DNA from: Blastobasis lacticolella
Taxonomy: Eukaryota; Arthropoda; Insecta; Lepidoptera; Blastobasidae
DNA length: 64,000 nucleotides
Reading direction: 5' to 3'
Assembly (NCBI GenBank): GCA_905147135.1
Contig: LR990056.1
Location: 16,688,001 to 16,752,000, forward strand
Shown here one piece after another: positions 12,723-24,900 of the stretch. The notes under the pieces were generated by a model. That model ran no database searches and was not told the origin of the DNA. It saw only the letters and a program-made list of their open reading frames with translations. Within the stretch, counting starts at the first letter, position 1; every line of letters starts with the position of its first letter. The translations under genes were made by a program, and so were the position numbers.

Positions 12723-13014
12723 AACCTATAAAAAACCGTATTCAAATTAATAATTAGTGTAAATCATTAATAAATTAGTAAGAACATTAAATCATCCATT
12801 CAATAAAAAATTATGAGAAATCAGGATAAATATTTTCGGTAATCAATTAGTATTAAAGCTTGCAACATTCTACTCTAGTTGATCATCTACAATCTATGGT
12901 GCCTTCATTTGTGTGCAAGAAAAAAAGAAAAATTTCATGGTGTTGTGGGTGACACATATACGTAGAAAAAATTTAGAGTAAGAAAAATACCACATTGGCA
13001 CCAACGGCAGGGAA

Positions 13015-15573
13015 ATGGAATCAATGGAATATGAGCTCGCTAGGAACCTCACTCTGTTGTTCTTCGTGGAACGCCTGCTCGACAAAGGCGAGCCGCGGAC
13101 GCTGCACGACCTTTCCTGCCAGTTTGGTGCCAAGGGATTCACGAAGGAGATGCGACAGATCGCTGGCGGGTCGCAGTCGGGACTAAAGAAGTTCCTGGCG
13201 CAGTACCCGGCGTTGTTCAACATAGACGGGGACTATGTCGATATCAACACTTTCCAGAAGCATACCTGCGGTGCGGGTGTGGGCTCAAACAACGATTATA
13301 TCGAGGAGGCGAAGGACTACTTCGCTGGTAAAATGGTGCAGTACGGCGAAGGCACCGAAGTTCCCATCAAGTCGCTCCTAGGCCACCGCAGCCAAGCCTC
13401 CCCGCAGGTACGTCACATCTCTGGGCAACGGATCAAGGAGTTCAAGGATTTCCTCATGAAACACCCCGATACGTTCCAGATCATAGACGATAACGTAGTT
13501 CTAGTCAGTGAGAATCACATGCGAGGCAACGCACATGGCAATTCAGAGCACTTCCACAACTTACCCGTAGCCAATATTAACACAGATACAGCGCAGCAAT
13601 TGCTGGACTATGTCGCTCAATGTATAGAGGCCAAGGGACCCGTGATGGTTGATCAACTCTTTCATCTGATAGTGTCCCGTTTCCCACAAGAATACTGGTA
13701 TCAGATGTTCAAGTCACCTGCAGACTTGAGTGCATTCCTCAAATTGTTTTCAGACAGTTTTCATGTGCAATCCAATCTTGTCACATTGATCAGTAAACCA
13801 AAAATACCTGTTATGTATCTAAATGCTAAACCAAAAGTTAAGACTGAAGCACCAAAGCTTATCGAGGAGAAGTCTGCTTCCCCTGCGCCGCCCACAGTGG
13901 ACAGCCCCACACCCTCTGACGGCAAGAAGAGCCCTGCAAACAGAATACTCAGTCCGATTGAATCTCCTCGTGGTCCCCAAGCAAACATTGCCAATCAAAC
14001 TTTAAAACAAAGAATAAATTCCATTGTTATTAAAAATTTAGCAGAAAATATGGTCAGAGACAGGGTAAATAATCATTTAAATCGGGCCTCTGAAGAAACC
14101 AACGGTACTCCAAGCTTGAGAAACAACCTCATGGGGGAAGCGTGGCGGCAGAAGGTGCTTCAATGCACCACAGTAATTGCTAGTGCTAGGGAATGTGCAA
14201 CGTTGGTTGACAGTATTATGAACGTAAAAAGAAACACTAAAAGTATTGTTTCCTTTGACTGTGAAGGCATCAACTTGGGCTTGAAAGGAGTTTTAACACT
14301 ATGTCAAATTGCTACAATGAATGGAGAGGTCTACATTCTAGATATCCTGGCTTGCCCGGGCATGGTGCTAGAAGGTAAACTAAAGGAACTGCTAGAGAGC
14401 GAAAATGTAGTCAAAATTATACATGATTGCCGAAATGATTCAGTCAATTTACACAATCAATTTGAGATCACTTTGAAGAATGTTTTCGACACACAAGCTG
14501 CCCACGCAGTGTTGCAGTTGCAACAACAAGGTGTACCTGTTTACAAAGTAAAAAATCTTAGTCTTAATGCTCTGTGTGAATTGTATAATGCTCCGATGAA
14601 CCCCATGAAAGAACAGTTGAAGAATGTCTACCGTAGAGATCAGCGTTATTGGGCCAGGCGACCACTTACTAAAGACATGATCATCTATTCGGCTTCAGAT
14701 GTGTTGTCTCTTGTTAACCCAGCTATTTACAGTTACATGTGCAGCAATATCAAACCAGAAAACCTGCAACTCTTTGAGGAACTCAGCAATGAACAGGTCT
14801 TCATGCATATTCAACCCACAGAAGTGAAACTCCGTAAAAGACAAAGAAAAATCAATACAGAAGTTGGTGAACTGAAACAAAAACTGGCAGAGACTACCAA
14901 AAACATTGTTTTGAGTAACAGGGAAATACGGTTGCTCAGGTATTTGGAACTTACTGAAGAAGAAAAGGAAAAGCTCAAGGGTTGCCACAAAATATCCAAG
15001 AAGCTGGAAAAGCTGGAAGCCATTGGACAGGAAAAAGATTCAGATTCAGAAGATGATGAGAGAGAGAATGAAATGGCTAGCCTAGAATCTAATCCCTCAG
15101 ATTCCATTTCGTCACCACACTCCACCCAACCCCCAAGTCTCACTGAATCAATGCAAATGATGGATGAAATTCTGTCAGACACAAATATGGACAAAGTAGA
15201 AAAAATAAACCGGCTAGAAGCAATTTTGTCTGCAGTAGCTCCTCTCAGTGGCGAGTTGGAGGACAAATTCTCACAGACCATGGAACAAACACTGCCATTA
15301 CTTAAGAACAAGGACTGGTCTAACCTCAGTCAAATTCTGAACATTGATCCAGATAGGAAAAGCTGTTGCTGCAAATGCCATAATTCCACTTTCGATGATG
15401 TTAAGTGCAATGATCTCAATGAGGCTAAGAAGGCAGAGATTGGTTCACAGACCCTCAGTACGGGAGACATTGTTATAACGAGGATCCATTTCAGAGAAGA
15501 GGATAAAGCCAACGAAAGAGTTCTAGACGCATCCCCGATGAGCAAAAGGGTTGGTATTAATAATATGTCTTGA
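13015..15573 (+). CDS. egl: Egalitarian, single-exon RNA/dynein cargo adaptor
   Basis: In flies Egalitarian binds localising mRNAs and links them, with Bicaudal-D and dynein light chain, to the dynein motor; it is needed for oocyte fate and mRNA transport. The 852-residue ORF is uninterrupted. The N-terminus (MESMEYELARN, then a conserved block to about residue 80) matches the fly BicD-binding region as I recall it. A DEDDy 3'-5' exonuclease domain spans about 395-580: D415 and E417 (FDCEG), D475 (HDCRND), Y558 and D562 (YSASD), so all catalytic positions are present. An acidic, Ser-rich linker (about 680-710) follows. GSQT at 810-813 is a candidate LC8 light-chain-binding motif. Start: an in-frame TAA lies 12 codons upstream at 12979 and the ATG context is good. 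It is somewhat shorter than the fly protein of about 1000 residues. Confidence 0.93.
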   Translation: MESMEYELARNLTLLFFVERLLDKGEPRTLHDLSCQFGAKGFTKEMRQIAGGSQSGLKKFLAQYPALFNIDGDYVDINTFQKHTCGAGVGSNNDYIEEAKDYFAGKMVQYGEGTEVPIKSLLGHRSQASPQVRHISGQRIKEFKDFLMKHPDTFQIIDDNVVLVSENHMRGNAHGNSEHFHNLPVANINTDTAQQLLDYVAQCIEAKGPVMVDQLFHLIVSRFPQEYWYQMFKSPADLSAFLKLFSDSFHVQSNLVTLISKPKIPVMYLNAKPKVKTEAPKLIEEKSASPAPPTVDSPTPSDGKKSPANRILSPIESPRGPQANIANQTLKQRINSIVIKNLAENMVRDRVNNHLNRASEETNGTPSLRNNLMGEAWRQKVLQCTTVIASARECATLVDSIMNVKRNTKSIVSFDCEGINLGLKGVLTLCQIATMNGEVYILDILACPGMVLEGKLKELLESENVVKIIHDCRNDSVNLHNQFEITLKNVFDTQAAHAVLQLQQQGVPVYKVKNLSLNALCELYNAPMNPMKEQLKNVYRRDQRYWARRPLTKDMIIYSASDVLSLVNPAIYSYMCSNIKPENLQLFEELSNEQVFMHIQPTEVKLRKRQRKINTEVGELKQKLAETTKNIVLSNREIRLLRYLELTEEEKEKLKGCHKISKKLEKLEAIGQEKDSDSEDDERENEMASLESNPSDSISSPHSTQPPSLTESMQMMDEILSDTNMDKVEKINRLEAILSAVAPLSGELEDKFSQTMEQTLPLLKNKDWSNLSQILNIDPDRKSCCCKCHNSTFDDVKCNDLNEAKKAEIGSQTLSTGDIVITRIHFREEDKANERVLDASPMSKRVGINNMS

Positions 15574-17535
15574 TTTACTTCCATTTATCTGAGTGCCACA
15601 GTTTAGTTTCAGAGCGATGTCTGAATTGTGATCGATCCAATTTTTTTATAGTAGTTTTTAAGTTTTGAAAGATATGAACATTAGATGGCCCCCATTTTTT
15701 TTAATGTAATTGTAAAGGCGGGGATACGTCGGCGTTGCGACTGCGCGAGATGGAATAAATTAATACTGATCTAAGGTCGCGCATTGGCGAGTGCGTACGC
15801 CTACGCTATTTGTTCATTTGAGCGAAGACGATTCACGTATACTCGAATAAATGCAATAATAATCCGCGTAATACAACGGCTACTTTATTCCTTCAACTGG
15901 AATACACAGTATATGCTGTTAGCAAATTTAAAAATATTTAATTTATTTTTGTTGGCTATTGCCTGTTATAAGTATACAGACTTTAATGTGATAGATTCCA
16001 AGGCCTTGTTTCTCGATCTTATTGGATTGTAAATAAGATAAATATTGTAATCTTTAAACAAAGGTGATCGAGCACTTTTCCGATTTAGTGATATACCTTG
16101 AACGAGATGTATATAAACATATTTATTTACCATTATCTCAACATTGTTTTTGTTGTAGTAGCCTGACCGCTACGGAACTATCGAAAATGGCAATAATAGG
16201 TAGAGAAACGAAGTTTTTATTGTAATATATTTATCAGATTAATAAGTAGTTTGTAGGATTTTAATCATGTTTAAAAATATTGAAAATGGTATGGGGGTTA
16301 GTGATAAATTATGAGATTTTATATCTTGAAGTTGAGTGGTGCTTAGAAAGAGTTATTTAATATGTTACTAGACTCTGATGATGCCTGCGTTCAACAGATC
16401 GATATAGAATTGTAGGTGTGACTAGTTAAGTTTTTTATCTAACTTGTTTTTAAAGTAATCATTTGTGCCTTCAAGTCATATCCAACGGATGCCTTTATAG
16501 TAAACGTGAATTGTAGAACTTTTATACGTATTTTAGTTGTATAACGTAACACGAAGTTTAGATGTATTTATTATTTAGTAAGTAAAGTAGTTCAATATTT
16601 ATAGAAAACAATGTACCACTTTAAACACTAGATAATCTCGAAATTATCATCTTATCTCGTATGTAACACATCTACATACAGATCTTGGTATCATGAAATC
16701 ACTGACGTTTTTTCTACGTATGTTGACTTATTTCGAAGTTTATATTGTGTTACTGGTATGTTAAGAACTAAGTGATATATTTACGAGTATATGCTTATAG
16801 CTTAAAGATTATTTGCAGCATATTTACCTTTTTCATAATGTATTATATGATCAGTATTTTGCTACAAACAGCACACGGATCGAGTCTGTTTTCTTTTTCT
16901 TTTTACTTATTTAATGTTATTTCTACATATTTAAATCATTAACGTAAATCAGGAGTCATGAATTTATTTCTTTAAATTGATAAGCTGCATATTCCTCCAG
17001 CAGATTACTCTTGTTTGTGCCTTAATGTTGTACCTACTGCACAATTATTGTGAGATTGGTAGCTTTTTACAAGTTTATGTATACCATATGTATTATTCAG
17101 ACAAGTGCCACTGTATAACACTTATGAACTTATATTATTACAAGTTACTGAAGTTGAATCGATTTTGAAGTTGGTAATTGTACACTTTTGTAGTGCAACG
17201 GTCTTATGAATAATTAACAAAAATTTATTCAACGGATGTCATCATCCGTTACTATGTCGATTTTTATACTTTTTGTTAGTCACTATTTTTAATGTAACTT
17301 CTAACATAGCGAATATGTTTGAATGTTTATTCAAAACAGCATTACAAATGGTCGATTGCTTGGAATTTGTCGCTTTCGTTTTGTATGTGGCAAATAGTAA
17401 TTGATACTAATTTGCGCACTGGTTCATGTTTATTTTAAATAAAAATCTAAACTAAATACCTATTGTTTCTACTTCAAATATCTACGGAAAGCATTGATAT
17501 AGTTTGGTTTGTATTGCCTGGACTTGTGTCTCGTA
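15574..17535 (+). other. egalitarian 3' region, AT-rich, no ORF
   Basis: There is no coding signal. AATAAA occurs at 15754-15759, 15846-15851 and 17438-17443, any of which could end the transcript. There is no obvious repeat homologous to others in the window until about 17536, which is compatible with a long 3' UTR, but this is not proven. Confidence 0.4.
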
Positions 17536-18020
17536 ACCAATGACTTTTCATTAGTTGAACAGTGATCGATGCTCTTACGGTGAGGGTAAACATCGTGATG
17601 AAACTGCACATTCAGGCGACTGAAAGTGTCACCATTATCCAATCTGTAGCCGTATTCACAATGATTCGAAACCGTTTCCGACCGATTCGACACGAAATTC
17701 GTGAGCGGCGAATCCGTGTCGATTGATTCCACAGAAACTCTACTCTCTATAACACATGAAAATTTCATTAAAATTAACTGAAACCACATTTTCCAAAGAA
17801 CTTTTGCGGGGTCCTTTGTCGATTCCGTATCCGAATCCAATTTCCGAGCCATTGTAAATACGGCTACTGGTAAGGCAGGTAAGTAGCAGGGTCACTGAGG
17901 TCAGATGGCAGTCCCTCCACTGAAATTACCTGATCTGCCAAATCCCCCCGGCGATTATAAAAGGCGGACCCCGGGCCCTCGTGCACGATAGCAAAACCGG
18001 GACATTAACGCCAAGATGAT
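17536..18020 (+). repeat. SINE-A lacking head, interrupted by a MITE
   Basis: The body starts at AACCAATGACTTTTC and runs to GGACATTAACGCCAAGATG. It is interrupted at CAATCTG by the MITE at 17647-17866. Confidence 0.7.
17647..17866. mobile_element. MITE, CWG target duplication, copy 1
   Basis: It is 220 bp with TIR TAGCCGTATTCACAATG and its inverse, flanked by CTG on both sides. A 3-bp CWG duplication fits PIF/Harbinger. It is nested in a SINE-A. Confidence 0.75.
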
Positions 18021-18987
18021 TATTTATTACACTTGTGTCTTGTTCAGATCTAGATACCTACATTTTAGGACTAAAAAAGTTACACAAACATCCATGTTAC
18101 ATAAAATAGTAACAAAGGTAGCCATTGTGGTGAAAGTAAGTAAGTACTTCACCATAATAGTACCAGGCTGGTCCATTATTATTGAATATGCCGCCTTTAG
18201 TGGCATGCTTCGCGAATACAGTTATGCGACTTGCATAAATTTAGAACTGCGTTCATGTTGTCTTAGCCTCATTATTATGTAAATAAGTGTGCTCACTAGA
18301 TAAGAGGAGATATGCATTTGTTTTTTGCCATCTACCTATCGTTCATAGAGAGATGTGCACTTGTCTGCCTACTTAGTAAGTTACACGTGAGATTTTGATG
18401 AAGTAGGTACGTGGGAATCCTGTCTTATTGTTATTAGAAAGTTTACTTTCACGTAAAGTCTACTGAATGGATTTTGATGAAATTTTCCAGTACTATGAAT
18501 GGGGTTACTTCGATGTCCTAGGGTTACATTGATCACTTACTTTTATCTAATGACCAAGTGTTATTTTCATACAAAAAACCCTGATAAGTGGTAATACTGT
18601 ACAACTGTTAGCATTCCCATAGATCTCAATTAGAGAAAATTACCTAAAACCAATGCAACCCCTTCACATCAAAGTCACCCCCAACTAACGAGGAAGTTTC
18701 CAATTTTTTAACTGATTTTAAAATTTTGTGTAAAATGAAACAAAACCGTTAAATGTTTTAAAATATCTCAACAAACAAAAATGTTCTCAAGACTTCAACG
18801 TTGCGATTGATAGAACAATTTCGTCCGGAACGCGAATTCGTGCGTGACGTCACCACGCCGGCATTCCGACTGCCACTGTTATATGGCGCTACCCATACAC
18901 TGATACTCTTTGTGGATGTATCTTTGGAACTGCAATAGCTAGACACTTGAACTTTTCACAGAGTATGTGTTACTATGGCCACTTTAA

Positions 18988-19248
18988 CTATTGACGACCT
19001 GAGTGGTTCAGTGGTCAACATGCCGCCACGCAAGAGGTCCTGGGTTCGATTCCCGGCCGGACAGAAATTGAAATGATTAATTTTAATTTCTGTTACGGGT
19101 CTGGGGGTTCTATGTATAATATTTGTATGTAAGTATTTAAAATTATTTAAGTAGTTTATCAGTTATCTAGCACCCATAGCACAAGCTTTGCTTAGTTTGG
19201 GGCTAGATGGCGCTGTGTGAATTTGTCCACGAATATTTATTTAAAAAA
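18988..19248 (+). repeat. SINE-B, full-length type, tRNA-derived
   Basis: The head CCTGAGTGGTTCAGTGG (A box) and GGTTCGATTCCC (B box) are followed by a body with TTTTAATTTCTGTTACGGGT and the 3' end GGCTAGATGGCGCTGTG. It is a second SINE family, distinct from SINE-A. Confidence 0.75.
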
Positions 19249-19415
19249 TTTAACAACAAATAATAGATTCCCAGATTTTTATTCTCGCAAGCTTTACCAT
19301 TTATGCGATAGAAGATAACTAAATACCTCTGAAAGCGCCTTAAAACCAAGTTATACGTTTGTTGTTACAGCAGCTACAGTAACACATAGGTACTCGCTAT
19401 TGCAATTCCCAAAAA

Positions 19416-19592
19416 AAGAGGCCCCGTGAGCGACCTAAGAAGCGATGGATTGACATCGCTGAGTCGAATGCGAGAGCCAACGGCTTACGACGAGAGGATG
19501 CCGAAGACCGGGCGAAGTGGAGAAGATTGAGTAGGAAAGCGGACCCTGGCAGAGGCCGGGATGAGCGCTAGGACGATGAATGATGACTCGCT
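19416..19592 (+). repeat. LINE tail remnant, family 2
   Basis: It encodes RPKKRWIDIAESNARAN-type sequence, then the AEDRAKWRRLSRKADPG ending, typical of insect LINE polyprotein C-termini. Related copies are at 30655-30845, 41050-41275 and 49935-50128. Confidence 0.65.
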
Positions 19593-19848
19593 ATTGCAAA
19601 TCCAAAGATAGATACAGTCACAAAGAGTACGAGAGTGTATGGGTAGCGCCATAGCTAGCACAATTGTGCTCTCGCGCGCGATAAGTACAAATGGCGCGAC
19701 ATAGATACTCGACTATCTCTTTCATCTCAGTATTGAGAGAAGGAAACACAGGCCCACTCGCGGCGCGAGTTATCTCGCGAGCACACTCGTGCTAGCCGTG
19801 CTGATGACGTCACAGTTAGATCGTGGCAGCAATTACTCCCCGAGAAAA

Positions 19849-20197
19849 TAATAATCATCTTGGCATTAATGTCCCGGTTGTGCTCTCGCGCAGGGCCCGC
19901 GGTTCGCCTTGACCATGATTCAGTATTAGATAATTACAGTAATGCGACTGCCATCTGATCTCCGTGACCCTGCTACCAGGGGAACCTGACCAGATTGGAT
20001 CGGTTACACATCCAGTCGCCTGAATGTGTAGGTTTCGTCACTATGTTTTTCTTCACCGTAAAAGCATTGGTTAGCATTTAACTAATGTACATAACTCAGA
20101 AAAGAGTCAATGGTACCTAGCCGCAGTGGGATTCGAACCCGGTACGGTACCTCTTGCTTTCGAGTCGGATACCTTAACCACTCGGCCACCGACGCTC
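19849..20197 (-). repeat. SINE-A, full-length type
   Basis: It is complete from the tail (CATCTTGGCATTAATGTCCC) to the head (CTCGGCCACCGACGC on plus). Confidence 0.75.
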
Positions 20198-21383
20198 CTA
20201 TAAACGAGACAATATGTTAACTATAACTCAGTCATTTAATGACGGATTTTAATAATTATTTAATTTTGTTCTATATTTTAACACTACCTATTCATTGTCG
20301 TTAATTATGGCAATATTACATTAGGAAACTCTCTCATTGACGGTACCTACCCAGGTACTAACTTTGATTACAAAGATTAGGTAGCTGCTTCCGTGGGAAC
20401 CTTGCAAGCATTACAATAGGTACCCAGCCAGATCTTACGCCAACGAAGTTCATCTTGATTAAATAACTACTAATGAGCAGCAGAAAATGCTCAGTATTTT
20501 TAATACTGCGATAGCCTGCCATTGAGGATACTAATATGTAGGAGTCCAGCAGACCATCCCCTAATTTAATAACTGCGAGACTGATGTGATGCTGGCAGGC
20601 CGGCCAGGATCCATTGTTAGCTGCTCTAGCGATTGCCAGTAGGTATGTTATAGGTACGTGAATTACAAGTGCGAGCGTACTAGGTAGGTATGGTTCTGTG
20701 AACTACTTTTCTTATCCATAAGTACCATATAATAATACTAAGAAAAAAAACTTAGAGTAAGGCGCTGTAGGCGGTCACACTTATAGATTTTTTTGAAACT
20801 TGTCTTTTGAACAAAGTTATCATAATCATCGAAGCTTTCAGCACGATATCCATTTTTCGACATGTAAAGTATGAACGAAACGCAAATTAACGGTCGTTCT
20901 GTCATGTTCTTGTCACTGTCAGATAAACTAAAAGTTGCCAGATTATCAGAAAAGTGGCGGTTTTTATCGTATTTTAAGTCGAATCGTCGATAAATCTATT
21001 TTTTTAATTTGAAGGCATTTCCAACTGTTGCAAATAGTTTATTTTGTTTAGTTTCAATGATAAACGAGCTTTTGAATAGTATAATGTTTCAAAGTGTAGG
21101 TTACAAATAAATGTTACAATTGTTCATAAAAGTTTCTAATTCAACAACAGCCGATGTTTCTAAACTTTTACAAACGTATTTCAATACTAATGTGGAGGCA
21201 TCTTTAAAGATAAACAGTGTTATGTGTTCCATTTAGTAATCAATCTATTGTTCATAAAAGTTTCTATAGAATGTACAGTAGTTTCATAATTTATCTCGAA
21301 TGGAAATGCCCAACTCTCTCCAAGTTTCAATAGCTCTCAGGGTGACTTGCAGTTGGTGCAGTATCTGCTTAGTGAGCGTTCAG
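20198..21383. other. No gene seen; upstream of separase
   Basis: AT-rich with no ORF of note. Together with the MITE at 21384-21634 it separates a SINE-A from the separase 5' region. Confidence 0.45.
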
Positions 21384-21634
21384 TAGCCGTATTCACAATG
21401 GCTCGGAAATCGGATTCAGATTCGGAATCGACTAAGGACCTTGCAAAAGTTCTTAGGAAAATGTGGCTTCAGTTAATTTTGATGAAATTTTCATATGTTA
21501 TAGATAGTAGAGTTTCCGTGGAATCTATCGGGATTCTGAATAATAGTTTTCGAATCGATCGACACGGATTCGCCACTCACGAATTTCGTGTCGAATCGTT
21601 CGGAAACGGTTTCGAATCATTGTGAATACGGCTA
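21384..21634. mobile_element. MITE, CWG target type, copy 2
   Basis: It is 251 bp in inverse orientation to copy 1, with the same TIRs, flanked by CAG and CTG. The 92-codon ORF running through it is a chance frame. It lies about 320 bp upstream of the separase start codon. Confidence 0.75.
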
Positions 21635-21954
21635 CTGGACTGTTCCAAATATCATGACGGGCTGGAAACACTGTTCGAACATTCAGCGTTTCAGGTTCAG
21701 TACTACTTTTTAGATTAAGCACGTCTGGCAGCTTAATTAAGTTATGTTAAATCTATCTATTAAAAGAAAGAACTACATACTTACATTTTTAAAACACTGT
21801 TTATGGTGTTTTAATACTGGTTCGCTTTCGTCCAAAATTGTGTTCATTATCTGGTAACACCAATTATCAAGTTACAAATTTTAAAAAGTGGATGTTTGTT
21901 TTGTACTGTGTTCATATTTATTATTTTACAAATAGCAAATAAAAATAGGAAATA

Positions 21955-24900
21955 ATGGAAGATTTTGATGTATTTACTGATGAAATTAATTTCACGAAAC
22001 CGCTTTATATGAACATATTGAATAAATTCGTGAAAGATGTACCAGCAACGCCTAGTGGACCGAATTATCAAAGTAAGTTTCTGTAGAACATTTCTATATA
22101 TTAACATTGATACTTGAGCATTTATTAATAATTCAAGTATTTAATTTACCAAAATATTTACCAATAAATTTGGCTGCCTGAGGCGGTGGTGACCGCAGAG
22201 AACACAAACGGATTTAAAAATAGATTAGACAAATTCTTAAGTTCAGAACAGGAAGAATAATTTTGGTTAGAGAGAAGCCGGATGCAGGCAACCCAACAGT
22301 TGTTCACAACTGCCTGCCTGATAATTAATAATAATAATAATATATTAGTGAGATTAATACAGACACTAAATACTAAATTTTAACTGTAGAAACAACAATA
22401 ATAAATGGTTTGAAAGTAATATATGGACATCATACTATTCCTATTAAACATACCTGTAGAACATTAAAGCCTGTCTGTTTCCCGCGAAAACATCGTTCTG
22501 CAACCATGGCAGCTGTAATTTGAAAAGAAGAATAATAATAATAATAATAATAAATATTGCAATTACAACGCTAAGCAAATAACAACTAATAACTAGCTAC
22601 AAATCATCAACAATTATTTTTACATGGAGAGATAATTGGTTTGTGACAGAATTGTACACAAAAAATCATTCAATTGCCTGATAAAAATTACAACAATAAA
22701 ATAATTTAATCATTTTATTTTTTAGGTGGCCAAAAGTTGATGGGTGAGGAGTGCTTGGTTTCGCAGAATGAGGTGGAATGTGCCTTCCACTTGAGCGAGG
22801 CTGTGTCCTCAACATTAAGGACTTTGCCTGTGTATAGAGATGAACAAACTAAGTGTACAGGTTTGTAATGATGATGATAATGAAGATAAAATAAAACAAC
22901 TATGCACAGACAAATTCACACTGCGCCATCTAGCCCCAAAGCTGCATGGCAGATCGGTATGACAACTAAGTGAACCAAAACAAGATTTTTGAAACCAAAC
23001 CAAAGCTGAGTTTGTAATATTTAGGTACAACTACAAGTTAAACTCATCATCATCATCATCATATCAGCCAGAAGACGCCCACTGCTGGGCATAGGCCTCC
23101 CCCAGAGATCTCCACAAAGACCGGTCCTGTGCTTTCCGCATCCAGCTGGTACCTGCGATCCTTACCAGGTCGTCGGTCCACCTTGTAGGAGGCCTACCCA
23201 CGCTGCGTCTACTGGTACGTGGTCGCCACTCGAGAACTTTACTGCCCCATCGGCCATCTGTTCTTCGAGCCATGTGCCCTGCCCACTGCCACTTCAGTCT
23301 GGCAATCCTTAGAGCTATGTCGGTGACCTTGGTTCGCTTGCGGATCTCCTCATTTCTGACTTGATCGCGCAAAGAAACTTAAACTCATGTAGTAATGATT
23401 ATTTATAGCCACAGACCTGGCTGCCTGTTTTATGTTTCAGTTGTGGGAATTGTTGGTGTGCTTAGGTCACAGATTTTAGCCTAAATGATTTACAAATAAT
23501 CTGTCAAGTCATAAAAATAAATAAAAAAATCTTGTGTTAATGTGGTTATGTTCTTCCGCACGATCGCCCGGGGTCCGCGTTGACCATGATCCAGGATTTG
23601 GCAGTTCAGATAATTACAGAGCGCATGCCATCTGACCTCCATAGCCCTGCTACCTGGTGAACCTGGCAACACTGCCACGGATGCTCCAAGTCTTAAGAAA
23701 TTTATAACAATAGAAAATCTATAGTTCATAACCCGATATAGAGCCATCTGGGTCTTGACAGGTTAATTAATAAAAGCTGGTTTTTTTATTATTCAACTGT
23801 TTCATTTTGTTTCCAGGTGACAAATTGTACAAAATAAAGAGCTCAATTAAAACTGTAAATGATATAGTCAAAAGTAATTCAATGTAAGTATCTTAATTGA
23901 CTACCAAAGGGGTTCCTAATCTTTTTCATACAGCAACTTCCTTCACAAATAAACTGTATTTTTTGTGATGCCCTTCTACAATAAAATCCCTGTGTGTGGC
24001 TGGCTCTAAGAGATATAAACTCTAACAGGGAATATTAGCTTGCTTTTTGCAAATCTTCTCGAATGAAATCGCTACCCTCATATATTTTTCGTGATGGGGT
24101 GACGTGGTGCCATCCTATGGGCGTCGCGATGCACATTTTGGGAACCCTTGGACTACCATATGGTGAAAAGAATTAGATCTTCTGCTTATGGTTCATGGAC
24201 AGTTTGCTTGATAAGGCAATAATACAAAAAAAAAACTAAAAAGATGAAGTCACACTAATGGTGCCCACAACCTACCCGTGGACACCAGCAGCCACTTACA
24301 TTGGCATATCTTCAACACAGAATCAGATTTCTTATTTATTCTTTTTGTAGACCAAAGGATCAAATGGACGTACTAGCAGCCCTAACGGATGGTGTAAATA
24401 TTGGTGAAACATTAAAAGAATTCGATCATGAGGAGGAATTGCCATTTCACAAGCAATACCTAAGGTTTGGTCCCATGAACAATGTTGACAACTTTAGAAG
24501 GATCCTCAGTGAACTACCCAAAGGTTAGTGGCTTCTATATATACAGGTGTCCTAAAACTCGACGTCAACCCGGAATCGGGTGAAAAGGCAAGTCATGCTG
24601 GATGGCAGAAAAATATTTTAAAAAATCTAAGTTGCATGATTTCAAAATTATAGGCATTTAAAAAAAAAGGAATATTGCACACCCTGCAACAGACTTTTCA
24701 GTCCTGTTGCCACAATACTTTACTTTTTTCTTTTTTTTTTTGCTGTGTAACCCTGAATAAAGCTTCCTTAAACAGTAATCAAAATGTTGAAACCAGCTGC
24801 TTAATCTTGCATAAAAATAGGACTAATCTCTTAGAAAAAATTTCAAAATAAAAAATTGCCTAGGTTTAACTGACTGGTATTGAAAAAAAAAAGTACTACG

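Noticed and set aside
12979..13014. N-terminal extension of egalitarian
   Set aside because: An in-frame TAA at 12979 stops it, and the chosen ATG gives the family N-terminus.
21347..21625. 92-codon ORF upstream of separase
   Set aside because: It lies inside a MITE whose other copies read the same way; no family resemblance.
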